The notes beneath the pieces are model-generated. The model was not told the DNA's origin and searched no databases. It saw nothing but the letters and a program-made list of their open reading frames with translations. Shown one piece after another: positions 21,150-31,642 of a stretch of DNA of 64,000 nt. Source of the stretch: Isoetes taiwanensis (lineage: Eukaryota; Streptophyta; Lycopodiopsida; Isoetales; Isoetaceae). The position numbers and the translations under genes were made by a program. Position 1 is the first letter of the stretch, and each line of letters begins with the position of its first letter. The DNA is taken from assembly GCA_021234155.1 (NCBI GenBank), contig JAJEKV010000014.1:12689836-12753835 (forward strand), in the 5' to 3' direction.

Positions 21150-21510
21150 TTTGCAGAAAATCACTCTGCCAGGGATATTGACCAACTTTTGACCTAGTCA
21201 GAGATGCATATTTGAATGATTTGCACTAATCATAACACATCTGACTTTTTACCTAGCATTCCTCAAGATCTTGAGCAGCTTTGGCATTAGAAATCATGAG
21301 CAAATCCTTGTTTGTTTGCATAGGGCATCATCTTTTGTGAGGCAGACTTTTTACTAATTTGGGAAAGTGATTGAAAATTGTTGTTTGAGCTTTTTGCCTT
21401 GGAATTTTCTCACATAGAGTGGTTGCCTTAAGCAATCTGGAGGTTCTAAACCATTGAGGTTGAAGGTTTTGCCAGGAACACCTTCAACACATATGGGTGA
21501 ATCTATTGGT
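21150..21510 (+). repeat. Old repeat, inverted partner of 26150-26540
   Basis: Shared words include CTGCCAGGGATRTTGACSAA and GGAGGTTCTAAACCA(T/C)TGAG, found forward here and reverse-complemented at 26150-26540. Divergence is substantial. Function and class are unknown; 20300-21150 and 21510-21600 hold nothing else recognised. Confidence 0.7.
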
Positions 21511-21606
21511 CATGAAATTGCTATAGATCATAAATAATCAAGTGAAGATTCAAAAGGTGTGGTAGATTGCAAAACGAAGAAATTTCTCTCTAGATATATG
21601 GGTTTA

Positions 21607-21971
21607 AGTGGCAGAGGTTCAATGGACCAATTCTGGTCCATGGACCACAGATGGTACAGTGGACAACTCTAGTGTTAAGATTTCGGCCAGCTTCTATATC
21701 CCGAGTCTCACATTTAGAATATTAGGAAAAAATGAGTTTTCAGTGGATGTTGAAATTTCCTGGTGCAAAAAAGGTAAAAACCTTAGCCTGTATTGCCATT
21801 GAAAAATATAATAATGTTTTTTCACCGTCAGAAAATAAATTAATAATTATAGCCATTATATCACTAGATATGCCTAGAATATTCCTCAAAATGCCTAAAC
21901 CCGTCTTTCCCCCCAATAAATAAATTGCCCCTTAACAGAGGGCAAGGCAAAATGGTCTAAGGGAACTTGGC
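21607..21971 (+). repeat. Dispersed repeat copy 2, empty site
   Basis: The uninterrupted version of the 19441-19988 unit. It shows the single target sequence at about 21750 where copy 1 carries the poly(A) retroposon. Confidence 0.9.
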
Positions 21972-22499
21972 TCGAATTAAAGGAACAAGGTGCTAATTGA
22001 AAGTAAATGGAAAGTAAATGGGGACAAGATGACATATATATGGGTGGACATGATGGAGATGTAAGGTGGTGTTAGCTTGAAAAGCAAGAATCTTGTTGGC
22101 ACATAAGGGAGTACAGGCTAATGATTTTCTGACATTACTTGATAAGGACCCTTTGCTGCTTGGTCACTATTTTAAAGCTGTAGAAGCACACCGTTCACTA
22201 GTACTGAAACTATGAATATTGTGTATTTGCCGCTCCATGGCCTTTCAAGGTCCAAAGTGGGCGTGATAATAATATTACATTACATTACATTACAATATAA
22301 TCTTGGTTATATATTTCGTTAACTTGCCTTGTGGATTTGCCATCAAATCAAGCTAATAGTTTACTCATAGATTAAGAAAGTAAAGGAGCAATAATTTGTT
22401 GGGATGGTGCTACAATGTTGATGACACTTTGCTCTGCTAAAAATAGTTGCATATACTTTGGAAGGGGGGGGGTGTATTTTTTACGTCATGCCACATTGG

Positions 22500-22680
22500 C
22501 AGCATCCATGAGAGAGGGGGAGGGAGGGAGGGAGGGATGCGTTGACCACATGCATGACGAGAGATAAAATGAGAGATAATGAGAGATGGGAGATGACGAG
22601 AGATAGGGGGAGAGACAAATTTTTGACTCTCCCCCCGAGAGACAAATTGCCCCTAACTGTTGTTAGGGGCGTTTTTCATT
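22500..22680 (+). repeat. GAGAGATA/GGGA repeat, left copy
   Basis: A GGGA run, repeated GAGAGATA words, then a hairpin CCCCTAACTGTTGTTAGGGG at about 22651-22670. The same order occurs at 23880-24068. Bases 21972-22500 hold a short ATTAC microsatellite (about 22272-22291) and nothing else recognised. Confidence 0.8.
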
Positions 22681-22892
22681 ATTTATTAGCTAAAGGGAAA
22701 GCCCCCCAAAAAAAAAATTCGGTCCCGTCAAAAGTTTATGCATCCTACTTCAAGGTTATGACTATTCATGGTTGGAGCTTCGAGGTGTGAGGCGGTTGCA
22801 TCTGCTATAGCCGTCATGAAACCTGCATGCGAGCCAAAATCCCTTAACTTTCTATCTTTGGGAGCTTGTTCGAGCTTTGAAAAGCACAGATC

Positions 22893-23333
22893 CTATGGTT
22901 CTGGATTGGAGTGACTCATGTTGCCGAATTTAATCGGAGCTTTTGAATTTGTGGGCTCTGCCCCTTTCAGAGTTTTGGGCTTTCTGACATCCGCCATCGC
23001 CGAATTCAACCCATGATATTCTCCCTTGAATGTATATTTTGAAGATTTGGGTGTTCTGGGCGATCTTAAAGCACCACTTGAGTCCCCATTCAATCCAATA
23101 TTTAAATTATTCAGCCGGAGTTGCTTCTGCTTGAGTATTTGCAGAAGAATTTTGGAATTGCGCTCCGTTTTGGCGTCTTGTTCCAAAGGAAGAACCTTTC
23201 CTTTGAAAAATAATTCATCCGCAGGAACATAGGAGATAGATTTTGTATCGGATATTGCTATAGAGGCAAATTCAAATTCATTTTCAGCTTCCAATTCCGC
23301 TCCGGTGCGCCCATGAAATGGATCTTAATCCAT
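22893..23333 (-). pseudogene. Membrane-associated kinase regulator/DUF1645-like ORF with broken start
   Basis: From 23324 down to 22893 the reverse strand is open for about 143 codons, with ENEFEFASIAI and ADELFFKGKVLPLEQ near the N-terminus. That EFxF...ADELFxxGxxLPL pattern is typical of plant MAKR and DUF1645 proteins, which act at the plasma membrane in receptor-kinase signalling. A Ser/Pro/Lys-rich tail follows. The only ATG in frame, at 23331-23333, is followed by GAT and then TAA (23325-23327), so translation would stop at codon 3 unless an alternative start is used. Family assignment rests on this short motif. It lies between two direct repeats. Confidence 0.5.
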
Positions 23334-23699
23334 TACGGATGTAACCTTGTTAAGCAATCGAAGCAGGGGCCCTTTTTTATAGAACAATGGCACAAAAATG
23401 GGTAGATGGAGCCGAAAAATCTTTGTAAAGATATGAGTATATGAGAACAGGGATGCTCGGTGACCCTGTTGCATAAAAACTCTGTGTACACAGAGAATAT
23501 GTGTAAACTAGAGTCGATAGGGAAGCAGCAACCGGCAAAACCAGTGCTTTCTAGAGAAGCGCAACCATAGCCGGCTCACCTGCGCTCATGAAGAAAGAGA
23601 GAGGGGGAACCAAAAAAAATTTCGGCATGAAAAAAACAAAAATCCAGCATATCTTGTTTTGTTTGGCCTAACGGGCCTTGTTAATAAGCGAGAAATTAC

Positions 23700-24068
23700 T
23701 ACCTCTCATTCTCTCTCACCACATACGGTATAAAAATTATCTCTCGCTGTATACGACGAGAGATAAAAGAATTTCATGCATGTGGCCGGCGCAATAGGCA
23801 TTAGGCACATGCTTGAGGAGAGACCATGAGAGATAAAACGAGAGAGAAATTGCGAGGAGAGATAATTAGAGTGATGCGAGAGAGAGAGAGAGAGGGAGGG
23901 AGGGAGGGAGGGGCATTGGCCACATGCTTGAGGAGAGATCATGAGAGATAAAACGAGAGATAAATTGCGAGGAGATAAAATTAGAGTGATGCGGGAGTCC
24001 ATTGAGTCCATTTAATGGACTCTCGCATTGAGAGTAAATCCACCCCTAACTGCTGTTAGGGGTGTTCC
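23700..24068 (+). repeat. GAGAGATA/GGGA repeat, right copy with internal duplication
   Basis: Contains two tandem subunits (about 23808-23875 and 23925-23990, each with CACATGCTTGAGGAGAGA), a GA then GGGA microsatellite at 23879-23911, the inverted pair GAGTCCATT/AATGGACTC at about 23996-24020, and a terminal hairpin CCCCTAACTGCTGTTAGGGG near 24044-24063. Confidence 0.8.
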
Positions 24069-24069
24069 T

Positions 24070-26150
24070 ATTATATCTGGCCTATTAGATTTGGGCTTGC
24101 TTTTTAGGGGTCGTAAGATATTTTAGGGCCCCGTGAGACAGAGTGAACAGAGCAGTTTTTCTTCGGCCTTCTATTCTGTCGGTTTTGACTATCATCTGCG
24201 AGTTTTGGCGCTATTGAGACGAATGGCTGTTTATAAGAGTTTTGGCTCTACAGAAGTTCTGATTTTTTCATGCATCTTTTTTTTCAGTCTCCTTAAAAAA
24301 TGTTGCAGCATCGTGATATGACAGGGGAAAGCTTCAGCATGCTTATTCTACAAAATATATAGAGATGCTATGAAGTTGTGTTCTTTTTTAGAAACAGGCC
24401 CCATGCATAAATAAACAATTTAGAAGGTATTTATGGGAGACATAAGGTATCCCATTCATCCAATTCTGCTACAGTATTTTAGTTTCCCCTTTCCTGAAAT
24501 TGATTAAAGTTTCGATACAAGGTTTTTCCTTTTTTCTAAAATCGATTAGTCTAGTAGTTTCCCCTTTTCTGGAATCAAAGCCCCAAAGCTATGCCTTTAG
24601 TTGCACTAGATCAAAAACTTGCTTCCAGCATAATGTAGACAAAAATCTAAAACCTATATACTGTGACATCCTTTCAAATAAATAAAACCGAAATCATTTT
24701 AGCTTTTGGAGCACTGTTCTTTGAGAATTAAGCATTGTTTTATGCTTCGAAATTCAGTCAAATCATTCCAAAACTACAAAATAATTCATCTACCAAGCAT
24801 GACCCAAGGAAACACAATTTATTTTGGCCAGATCTCATGACATCTGCTACTATTGAACCCTTTGCAGAAAAGGATTAAGGCTTCAAGATTCAGTCCACAC
24901 TATTCATGGCCACCGTAAGCATAAGCAAGGATCATGCATTCTATCTACGCTTAGATGCAAAGCCTCTCCCCATCTTAGCTGTCGCACATGCTAAGGCTAG
25001 AATATACCCCCCATTGAGCCGGTGTCGACTAATTTGGAGATGACTTGGCCATTACATTGCTTCCATTAATTCGCTCCCCCGCTTTGGTGCAGTTGGCTAC
25101 TCAGTCTTGCATGTTGAAGGTCACATGACCATTAAGCATCTATCCATCGTATGCTCCATCTGCTTTGGCTACCTACGGAAGGAACTCTATTCTAAGGATC
25201 GACTAATTTGATGGTGATTCAATCCCTAAGATGCAGGTAGGCTCAGTCCTAAGATTGAGCCCCCACTTTTCTTCATAAGAAAATACACCTCTCCAATGGC
25301 GTTATCCAACGCACCCTATCCCCCGAATTGATGTTGCGCCTAACATCATAGCTATTCTATCTACTTTTAAGAGGTTATATGCTTTTTACCTAACGCATTA
25401 ATTTACTAGCCTTAGCTAACATATTTACCGTCTATGATGGATGCAGCCATCATGTTTAACATATCGATCCCTAAGCGATGGGTTATTTAATTATTTAGAA
25501 CAATAGTAAACTGCAACGTTTTGTCATCATGATCATTCCTTTTGTCTCAAAAAACTATGTGATTAACATACTTCTTATTTTAGATGTACCTTTCATGTAC
25601 TATTCAATTTTATATTCTAGATATTCCCCCTTTCTTAGTTATTTACTCTCTTGGAATATTCCTATCAATTGAATTGATGTCATCATAAGAAGTTAGTCGG
25701 ACTTGTTAGATTACTTCTTTTCATTCGGTTGGATTATTCCTTGGAGGTACTAGCTTTATACATGGTCAACAAGTATCCTCATAATGATTCTTTCTTAGCA
25801 ATATGATGTCTGTTAACAACCGTGTATAATTTTAGTTAATCCTATGCATTTCCGTCCCAATCCTTGACGCTTAGCTCTATCTTGAAGCAATCCTTTCATG
25901 AGAATATCTAGAAATACCTTCTAATCCCATTATGGATGTTATCATCCATATACTTATCCTACTCGACTATATGATCGTAGCTCCTCAATCTTGCTAGTAG
26001 CTCATCCGCTCGTTGCCTTCTTGAAGCAGCAAGGTAACACTCTTTCGAGTTGCTTGAGACTCTCGGCTCCTCCTCGATGTAGAGGTCGACTTTCTTCATT
26101 AGAGGCCTCCCATTGCTGGTGGTTTTGATGGCGTAGTTGACCATTTGAAA
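24070..26150. other. Unrecognised intergenic stretch
   Basis: About 2 kb without a supportable gene. Only short ORFs occur, without motifs. Composition is AT-rich with a TAAG/CATCAT-rich part at 25000-25900. It may be decayed retrotransposon but no domain was seen. Confidence 0.5.
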
Positions 26151-26886
26151 TCTTCTATGTCACTTCCCAAAAACCTGAAGGTGGATGCTGAAGGCATTCC
26201 TGGCAAACCTTTAACCTCAGTGGTTTAGAACCTCCAGGTTGCTTCAGGCAATCATTCTGAGCAAAAAGATTGCAAAAAGAAAGCTCAATTTTGAGTTAGA
26301 GATACTTTCCCAAACCTAGAGAAAAGACCTCATCAAAACTTATGTCATTTGCTATCTGACTCGAGTTTTGACATGATTCCAATACAAAAAGCTTCTTTAA
26401 CACTTGAAGAATCTATGTTCAAAAGTCAGATGCAAGAAAATATGCATAAGCCCTTCAAATTTGCAATCCTGACCAAGTTAAAAGTTCGTCAACATCCCTG
26501 GCAGCAAGCTAAATTTTGCAAATGAAAAAGTACAGTTCTTTTTTCACATCTGACACTTGATTCTTACTCTGACAGACTGAAAACAAGGTGCATCAAGTTT
26601 TTTTCCAAAAAAGCATGCAAAAATGCCCTCAAATTTTGATTTTTTTTTGCAAGAAGACTGTCACAATGCAAAACCAGCAAGCAAAATTTTGCAAATCAAG
26701 TTCTAGCAATCTTTTCTGACTTTTGACAACTCCTGACAACTTTAACAGGCCTGCATGCAAGGTGCAAGTACACTTTTCACAAAATTTTATGCTCAAATGG
26801 TCGAAAATGATGATTTTTAGCAAGAAGACTATAATTTTGCAAAAAAAAAAAGGGAAGCAAGGAATCGCATTTAATTAAAGTGGGTC
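26150..26886 (-). repeat. Old repeat, inverted partner of 21150-21510
   Basis: 26150-26540 matches 21150-21510 in reverse complement. Its right part is rich in TTTTGCAA words. The end, GCATTTAATTAAAGTGGGTC at 26867-26886, reappears inverted at about 41109-41130, so it probably marks a terminus of a repeat family. Confidence 0.6.
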
Positions 26887-27009
26887 AGATCCTGACGTTT
26901 GGGTCTCAGGCTGAAAATGGAACTCATGCAAAAACAAAGTAAGTTGCCATTGAATCATTATTAGATTTTTTCTCGATAAAATAAGAATAACATTTACATA
27001 CGACAATCT

Positions 27010-27355
27010 GAAAAGATGAAGGGGGATGGTGGAGAAAGAAGAGTAGGAAGGAAGGGGAGACAGGGGGGGGGAGGGAGGGAGGAAAAAGGCAAAGGAGCAC
27101 GAGGAGTGCAAAAGGGCAAAGGGGAGGGGCCGAGAAAATGGGGGAGGGGAGGGGGAAGGGCAAAGGGAGGGGCAAGGCATGGGGAAGAGAAGGAGGGGCA
27201 AAGGGGGAGAGCAAAGAGGCAAAGGGGGGTATGGGTAGGGGCAAAAGGGGGGGTGGGTTAAGGAAAGGGGTATGGGTAGGGGGAAAGGGGCAAAAGGGGT
27301 GGGATATGAAGAGGGGCAAAAGGGCAAACATGACAAAAGAAGGGAGGGAGGGTTC
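27010..27355 (+). repeat. Purine (GGGAAAGGGGCAAAG) tract
   Basis: About 340 bp almost free of pyrimidines on the forward strand, built from GGGGCAAAG and GGGAGG words. The long ORFs on either strand are simple-sequence artefacts. It could form triplex or G-quadruplex structures. Confidence 0.9.
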
Positions 27356-27765
27356 CATGGCTAAACAACCATTTGAAAAAATAAAAAAAATAACTAGCAG
27401 AACTGCAGGGTTGGGGAAGAAGGCTAGGCAGTTTGGCTCGCGTTGGTTTTTCGTCCGTGGTGTTTCGAAGATCGGCAGAAGGATCTTCTAGAAAGCTTAT
27501 ACATGCTTGAATCCAATTTTATTCTCAATAAAATACAATGCATCATATGGGTTGGGACAATATATATTCATTGTTAGTTGAGTTAATGTAATATGGATTT
27601 GAAGGTGATGCAGCTTTCCAACCTTCCATCAAATGTCATATTTTACATGCCTCTGGTAGTTTTGTATTTTACCAGCCTCCATATTTTACATGGGTGCAGT
27701 GGTTGCAATAGCAGCAGTAATAAATATATACATTTTGGGCTTTCTCAATAAGCAACTACTGCCCA

Positions 27766-27798
27766 ACATCTGCTGGATAAACATCCAGCAGATGTAAC
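27766..27798. other. 12 bp stem inverted repeat
   Basis: CATCTGCTGGAT and ATCCAGCAGATG are separated by AAAC. It lies in otherwise unrecognised DNA (27490-27985). Confidence 0.8.
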
Positions 27799-27984
27799 AA
27801 ACTTCATCCTCCAAACGAATGTAACAAGTATCACGACATTATAAGTCGCACACCTAATTTTCAATAGGAGAGATATCACAGGTTTTTTATTGCGTGTGTT
27901 GATTAACCGAAATATAGCATCTGGACATGATTAACATGCAACTTATTTACATAGACTGAAGCAAAACTCTAAATTATTGACCTT

Positions 27985-28668
27985 TTGATTGCGACAGGTT
28001 TTGAACCGGCTACATTAGCAGCGTGTGTCCATGTAGCAGCATCTTGTCCGGCTGGAAGTCCGCCGTCGTGATCGGCGACATGATCGACAGTTGCTTCCTG
28101 TCCTTGATTCGCGAGAGCATCACGTACAGCAGCCCGGGCGTGAATGCCCTCCTCACGACCATGATTGCGTTGTCTTCTATCGTGGAGCTCTGGCTCTTGT
28201 GCCCCCGCGAGCGGGAACCTCTTCTTGAAGATGGTCCTGGGCCCCTGGTGCCTGTACTCGACCAGCGTTCGCTTGACGTGCATGTGGTGGAGGGAGTCGT
28301 CGATGCGGACCGTGATGCCTATCGCTTCCCCCGTCTGCTCGTCGTCTCTACGTACGCGACTGTTCATGTCGTTCCGTTGACTACTTCTCCCGGTATGTCG
28401 ATATGGATGACGATTACAACCCTGCATCCCACGACGACGTAAGGTATCTGGTGGAACGTCGGGTCATCGGTCCAGTTGCTCATCCCGTCGTCTGGCGTTG
28501 CGTTGGTTTGCACTCGTACCTCGTGGACACGTTCGCTGGGGAACATCTTGATCATGGCCATCGCGTTGTAATGCCGGACGTCCTCGTGGTGGGTGCACAG
28601 TACCGCGGTGTTTTGGTCGATCTTGCGGAGCGCTTCCTCTCTGTCGATGATGTCGATGATGTGGGCAA
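27985..28668 (-). pseudogene. PIF1-like helicase C-terminal fragment
   Basis: On the reverse strand: TAVLCTHHEDVRHYNAMA, MFPSERVHEVRVQTNATPDD, NWTDDPTFHQIPYVVVGCRV, DIPGEVVNGTTGTV and VKRTLVEYRHQGPRTIFKKR. This is the pattern of the C-terminal half of PIF1-type DNA helicases found alone or in Helitron Rep/helicase proteins. A frameshift after FPLA (about 28210) moves the rest (GLLYVMLSRIKDRKQL in another frame) out of register. The N-terminal Walker motifs are missing. GC content is higher than in the neighbours. The fragment is fused at about 28668 to a forward-strand PPR sequence, and its 28485-28668 part is repeated at 29531-29714. Confidence 0.8.
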
Positions 28669-30576
28669 GGAAGCACTTGAGCTCTATTCAGAAATGGAGG
28701 ATGGGAAAATAGCACCAAATACAGTGATCTTCACCATTGTCATTGGTGCATGTACTACCTTATCAGCTCTGGAGCATGGCAAGAGAGTTCATGCTCGCGT
28801 AATAGTGAGAGGATGTGAATCAGACACCTTTGTAAGTGGCACACTTGTCGACATGTATTCTAAGTGTGGGATAATTCGAGATGCTCGAGAAATCTTTGAC
28901 AGACTGCAAGAAAAAAATATATTTACATGGACAATAATAATTGGAGGTTACGCACAACATGGATCAGGTTGGGAGGCACTAAAGCTTTTTAAGCAACGGT
29001 TTGAAACCAAATGCTGTAACATTTGTCTCTGTGGTCAATACCTGTGCAAGCTTGGGTGAGTTGGAACAAGGAATGAAAATGCACCACCTCATTGAAAAAA
29101 GTGGGTGCGGTAAGTAGTGACATCTTTGTAGGTAGTGGACTTGTGGATATGTATGCCAAATGTGAATGTGTGGAAAAGGCACGTGATGTATTTGACCGAA
29201 TGCCTACACGAAATGTTGTGTCTTGGAGTGCAATAGTTGCGGCATATGCACAGTATGGAAATGCAGAAGAGGCTCTGAAGCTTTTTGCTCAAATGCAACA
29301 GGAAGGTATTCATGCAAATAATCTTATGTTTGGCCTAGTCATCAATGCCTGCGCCAATCTTTCTTCTTTTGAATTAGGTAAATGGGTGCATGCCTGCTAT
29401 ATTTGTATTAAAGTTGGCTCTGATGTAGAGATGTTTGTGGAGAACACTCTAATTGATATGTATGGCAAATGTGGTAGCATGGGTGATGCACAAGCAGTGT
29501 TTGAAAGAATGAAAGAAGGAATGTCATCTCCCGTCGTCTGGCGTTGCGTTGGTTTGCACTCGTACCTCGTGGACACGTTCGCTGGGGAACATCTTGATCA
29601 TGGCCATCGCGTTGTAATGCCGGACGTCCTCGTGGTGGGTGCACAGTACCGTGGTGTTTCGGTCGATCTTGCGGAGCGCTTCCTCTCTGTCGATGATGTC
29701 GATGATGTGGGCAAGGAAGCACTTGAGCTCTATTCAGAAATGGAGGATGGGAAAATAGCACCAAATACAGTGATCTTCACCATTGTCATTGGTGCATGTA
29801 CTACCTTATCAGCTCTGGAGCATGGCAAGAGAGTTCATGCTCGCGTAATAGTGAGAGGATGTGAATCAGACACCTTTGTAAGTGGCACACTTGTCGACAT
29901 GTATTCTAAGTGTGGGATAATTCGAGATGCTCGAGAAATCTTTGACAGACTGCAAGAAAGAAATATATTTACATGGACAATAATAATTGGAGGTTACGCA
30001 CAGCATGGATCAGGTTGGGAGGCACTAAAGCTTTTCAAGCAACGGTTTGAAACCAAATGCTGTAACATTTGTCTCTGTGGTCAATGCCTGTGCAAGCTTG
30101 GGTGAGTTGGAACAAGGAATGAAAATGCACCACCTCATTGAAAAAAGTGGGTGCGGTAGGTAGTGACATCTTTGTAGGTAGTGGACTTGTGGATATGTAT
30201 GCCAAATGTGAATGTGTGGAAAAGGCACGTGATGTATTTGACCGAATGCCTACACGAAATGTTGTGTCTTGGAGTGCAATAGTTGCGGCATATGCACAGT
30301 ATGGAAATGCAGAAGAGGCTCTGAAGCTTTTTGCTCAAATGCAACAGGAAGGTATTCATGCAAATAATCTTATGTTTGGCCTAGTCATCAATGCCTGCGC
30401 CAATCTTTCTTCTTTTGAATTAGGTAAATGGGTGCATGCCTGCTATATTTGTATTAAAGTTGGCTCTGATGTAGAGATGTTTGTGGAGAACACTCTAATT
30501 GATATGTATGGCAAATGTGGTAGCATGGGTGATGCACAAGCAATGTTTGAAAGAATGAAAGAAGGAATGTCATCTC
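28484..30576 (+). repeat. 1,046 bp tandem duplication of a helicase-PPR junction
   Basis: Anchor TCTGGCGTTGCGTTGG is at 28491 and 29537, and CATCTC is at 29525 and 30571, giving a constant offset of 1,046. I count roughly nine single-base differences between copies. Both carry the same antisense helicase piece and the same two PPR frameshifts. The outer boundaries share CATC and CCGTCG words, consistent with microhomology-mediated duplication. Confidence 0.95.
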
Positions 30577-31327
30577 ATGGAGTGCAATGATTGCAGGATA
30601 TGATCAGTAAAGAGATGGCTTGAAAGCACTTCTCATTTTTCAGCAAATGTGTCTAGAAGGTGTGCTGCCAAACAACATCACTTTTATTAGTGTTCTCAGT
30701 GCCTGTGCTAGCATTCGAGATATGGAACAAGGAAAGAAGATCCACGCACTGATCAAGAAGACAAATGGATATGAAACAGATACTTTTATTCATAGTGCAC
30801 TCATTGACATGTATGCAAAATGTGGGGGTATAAATGATGCACGTAGATTATTTGATAGGATATTCTCATGTGATGTGGTTGTATGGAATACGATCATAAC
30901 TGCATCCTGTCAGCATAGGGATGCAAAAGAATCCATTATGTTGTTCAAGAGCATGCAGCAAAAAGGCGCAAAACCTAATGAAGTTACTTTTGTTGCCATT
31001 CTTTCTGCGTGCAACCATGGAGGATTATTAGATGAAGGATATCACTAGGTTCTTACCATGGCTTCAGAACATGGCATCGTCCCATGTGAGCTTCATTATG
31101 CTTGTGTTATTGATCTCCTTGGCCATGCTGGATGGGCTGATCAGGCTGGAAACCTTATTCAAAAAATGCCATTTGAAGCATCCATTGTGGTATGGAAATC
31201 TTTTCTTCGGGCATGTAGGGTTGATTTTAATTCAGAACATGTTTTGGACTTTGTGATCGACTTGCATCAAGAGGTAACGGGAGCCTTTGTTCTGTTATCG
31301 AACATTTATGCACGAGCTGGAAATTAA
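28669..31327 (+). pseudogene. PLS-class PPR pseudogene with E-like end
   Basis: PPR proteins bind organellar RNA; PLS/E-class members guide C-to-U editing. Repeats are clear: VIFTIVIGACTTLSALEHGK, FVSGTLVDMYSKCG, FTWTIIIGGYAQHGSGWEAL, FVGSGLVDMYAKC and VVSWSAIVAAYAQYGNAEEA. Unique downstream sequence continues from 30577 with SWSAMIAGYDQ* and ISVLSACASIRDMEQGKKIH, ending in E-motif-like WKSFLRACRVDFNSEHV and VLLSNIYARAGN (31190-31327). No DYW domain follows. Frameshifts near 28990 and 29098 (and the same in the second copy near 30036 and 30144), a TAA at about 30607 and a TAG at 31046 break it. The N-terminus is replaced by the antisense helicase piece. Confidence 0.92.
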
Positions 31328-31590
31328 TCAGAAAGATGGGACGAAGAGATCAGTCAATACAGCAGATCCCATAAAGTAAAGAATTCTTGCTGATAGTAAA
31401 GATGAGGTGGCACCTTCATCCTTCATAAGGGCAGTAAATGTCGGTAATGCTACCAAGAAGTCAAACACATTCCTTATGAATATGGAACCATACAAGGCTT
31501 AAAAGTCAGGGTTATTATTTGTCGAGCAGGGTCTTGTAGTAGAATTTTGAAACCTTCAAGAAGGCATACTTGGTAAGTACGTTAATCTGA

Positions 31591-31642
31591 AAAGGCTATA
31601 TGGTGTCTCGGGGATAAAAGGCTATATGGTGTCTCGGGGATA
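31591..31642 (+). repeat. 26 bp tandem repeat
   Basis: AAAGGCTATATGGTGTCTCG and six more bases occur twice, starting at 31591 and 31617, in non-coding DNA. Bases 31330-32927 otherwise hold no supportable gene; a reverse-strand open stretch at 32529-32786 has no recognised motif. Confidence 0.9.

Noticed and set aside
26875-27358. Proline/serine-rich open frames of 140-150 codons on the reverse strand
   Set aside because: They are translations of a purine/pyrimidine simple-sequence tract; overlapping frames are equally open.
28023-28442. Forward-strand open frame of 139 codons
   Set aside because: It is the antisense of the PIF1 helicase fragment, whose motifs are clear on the other strand.
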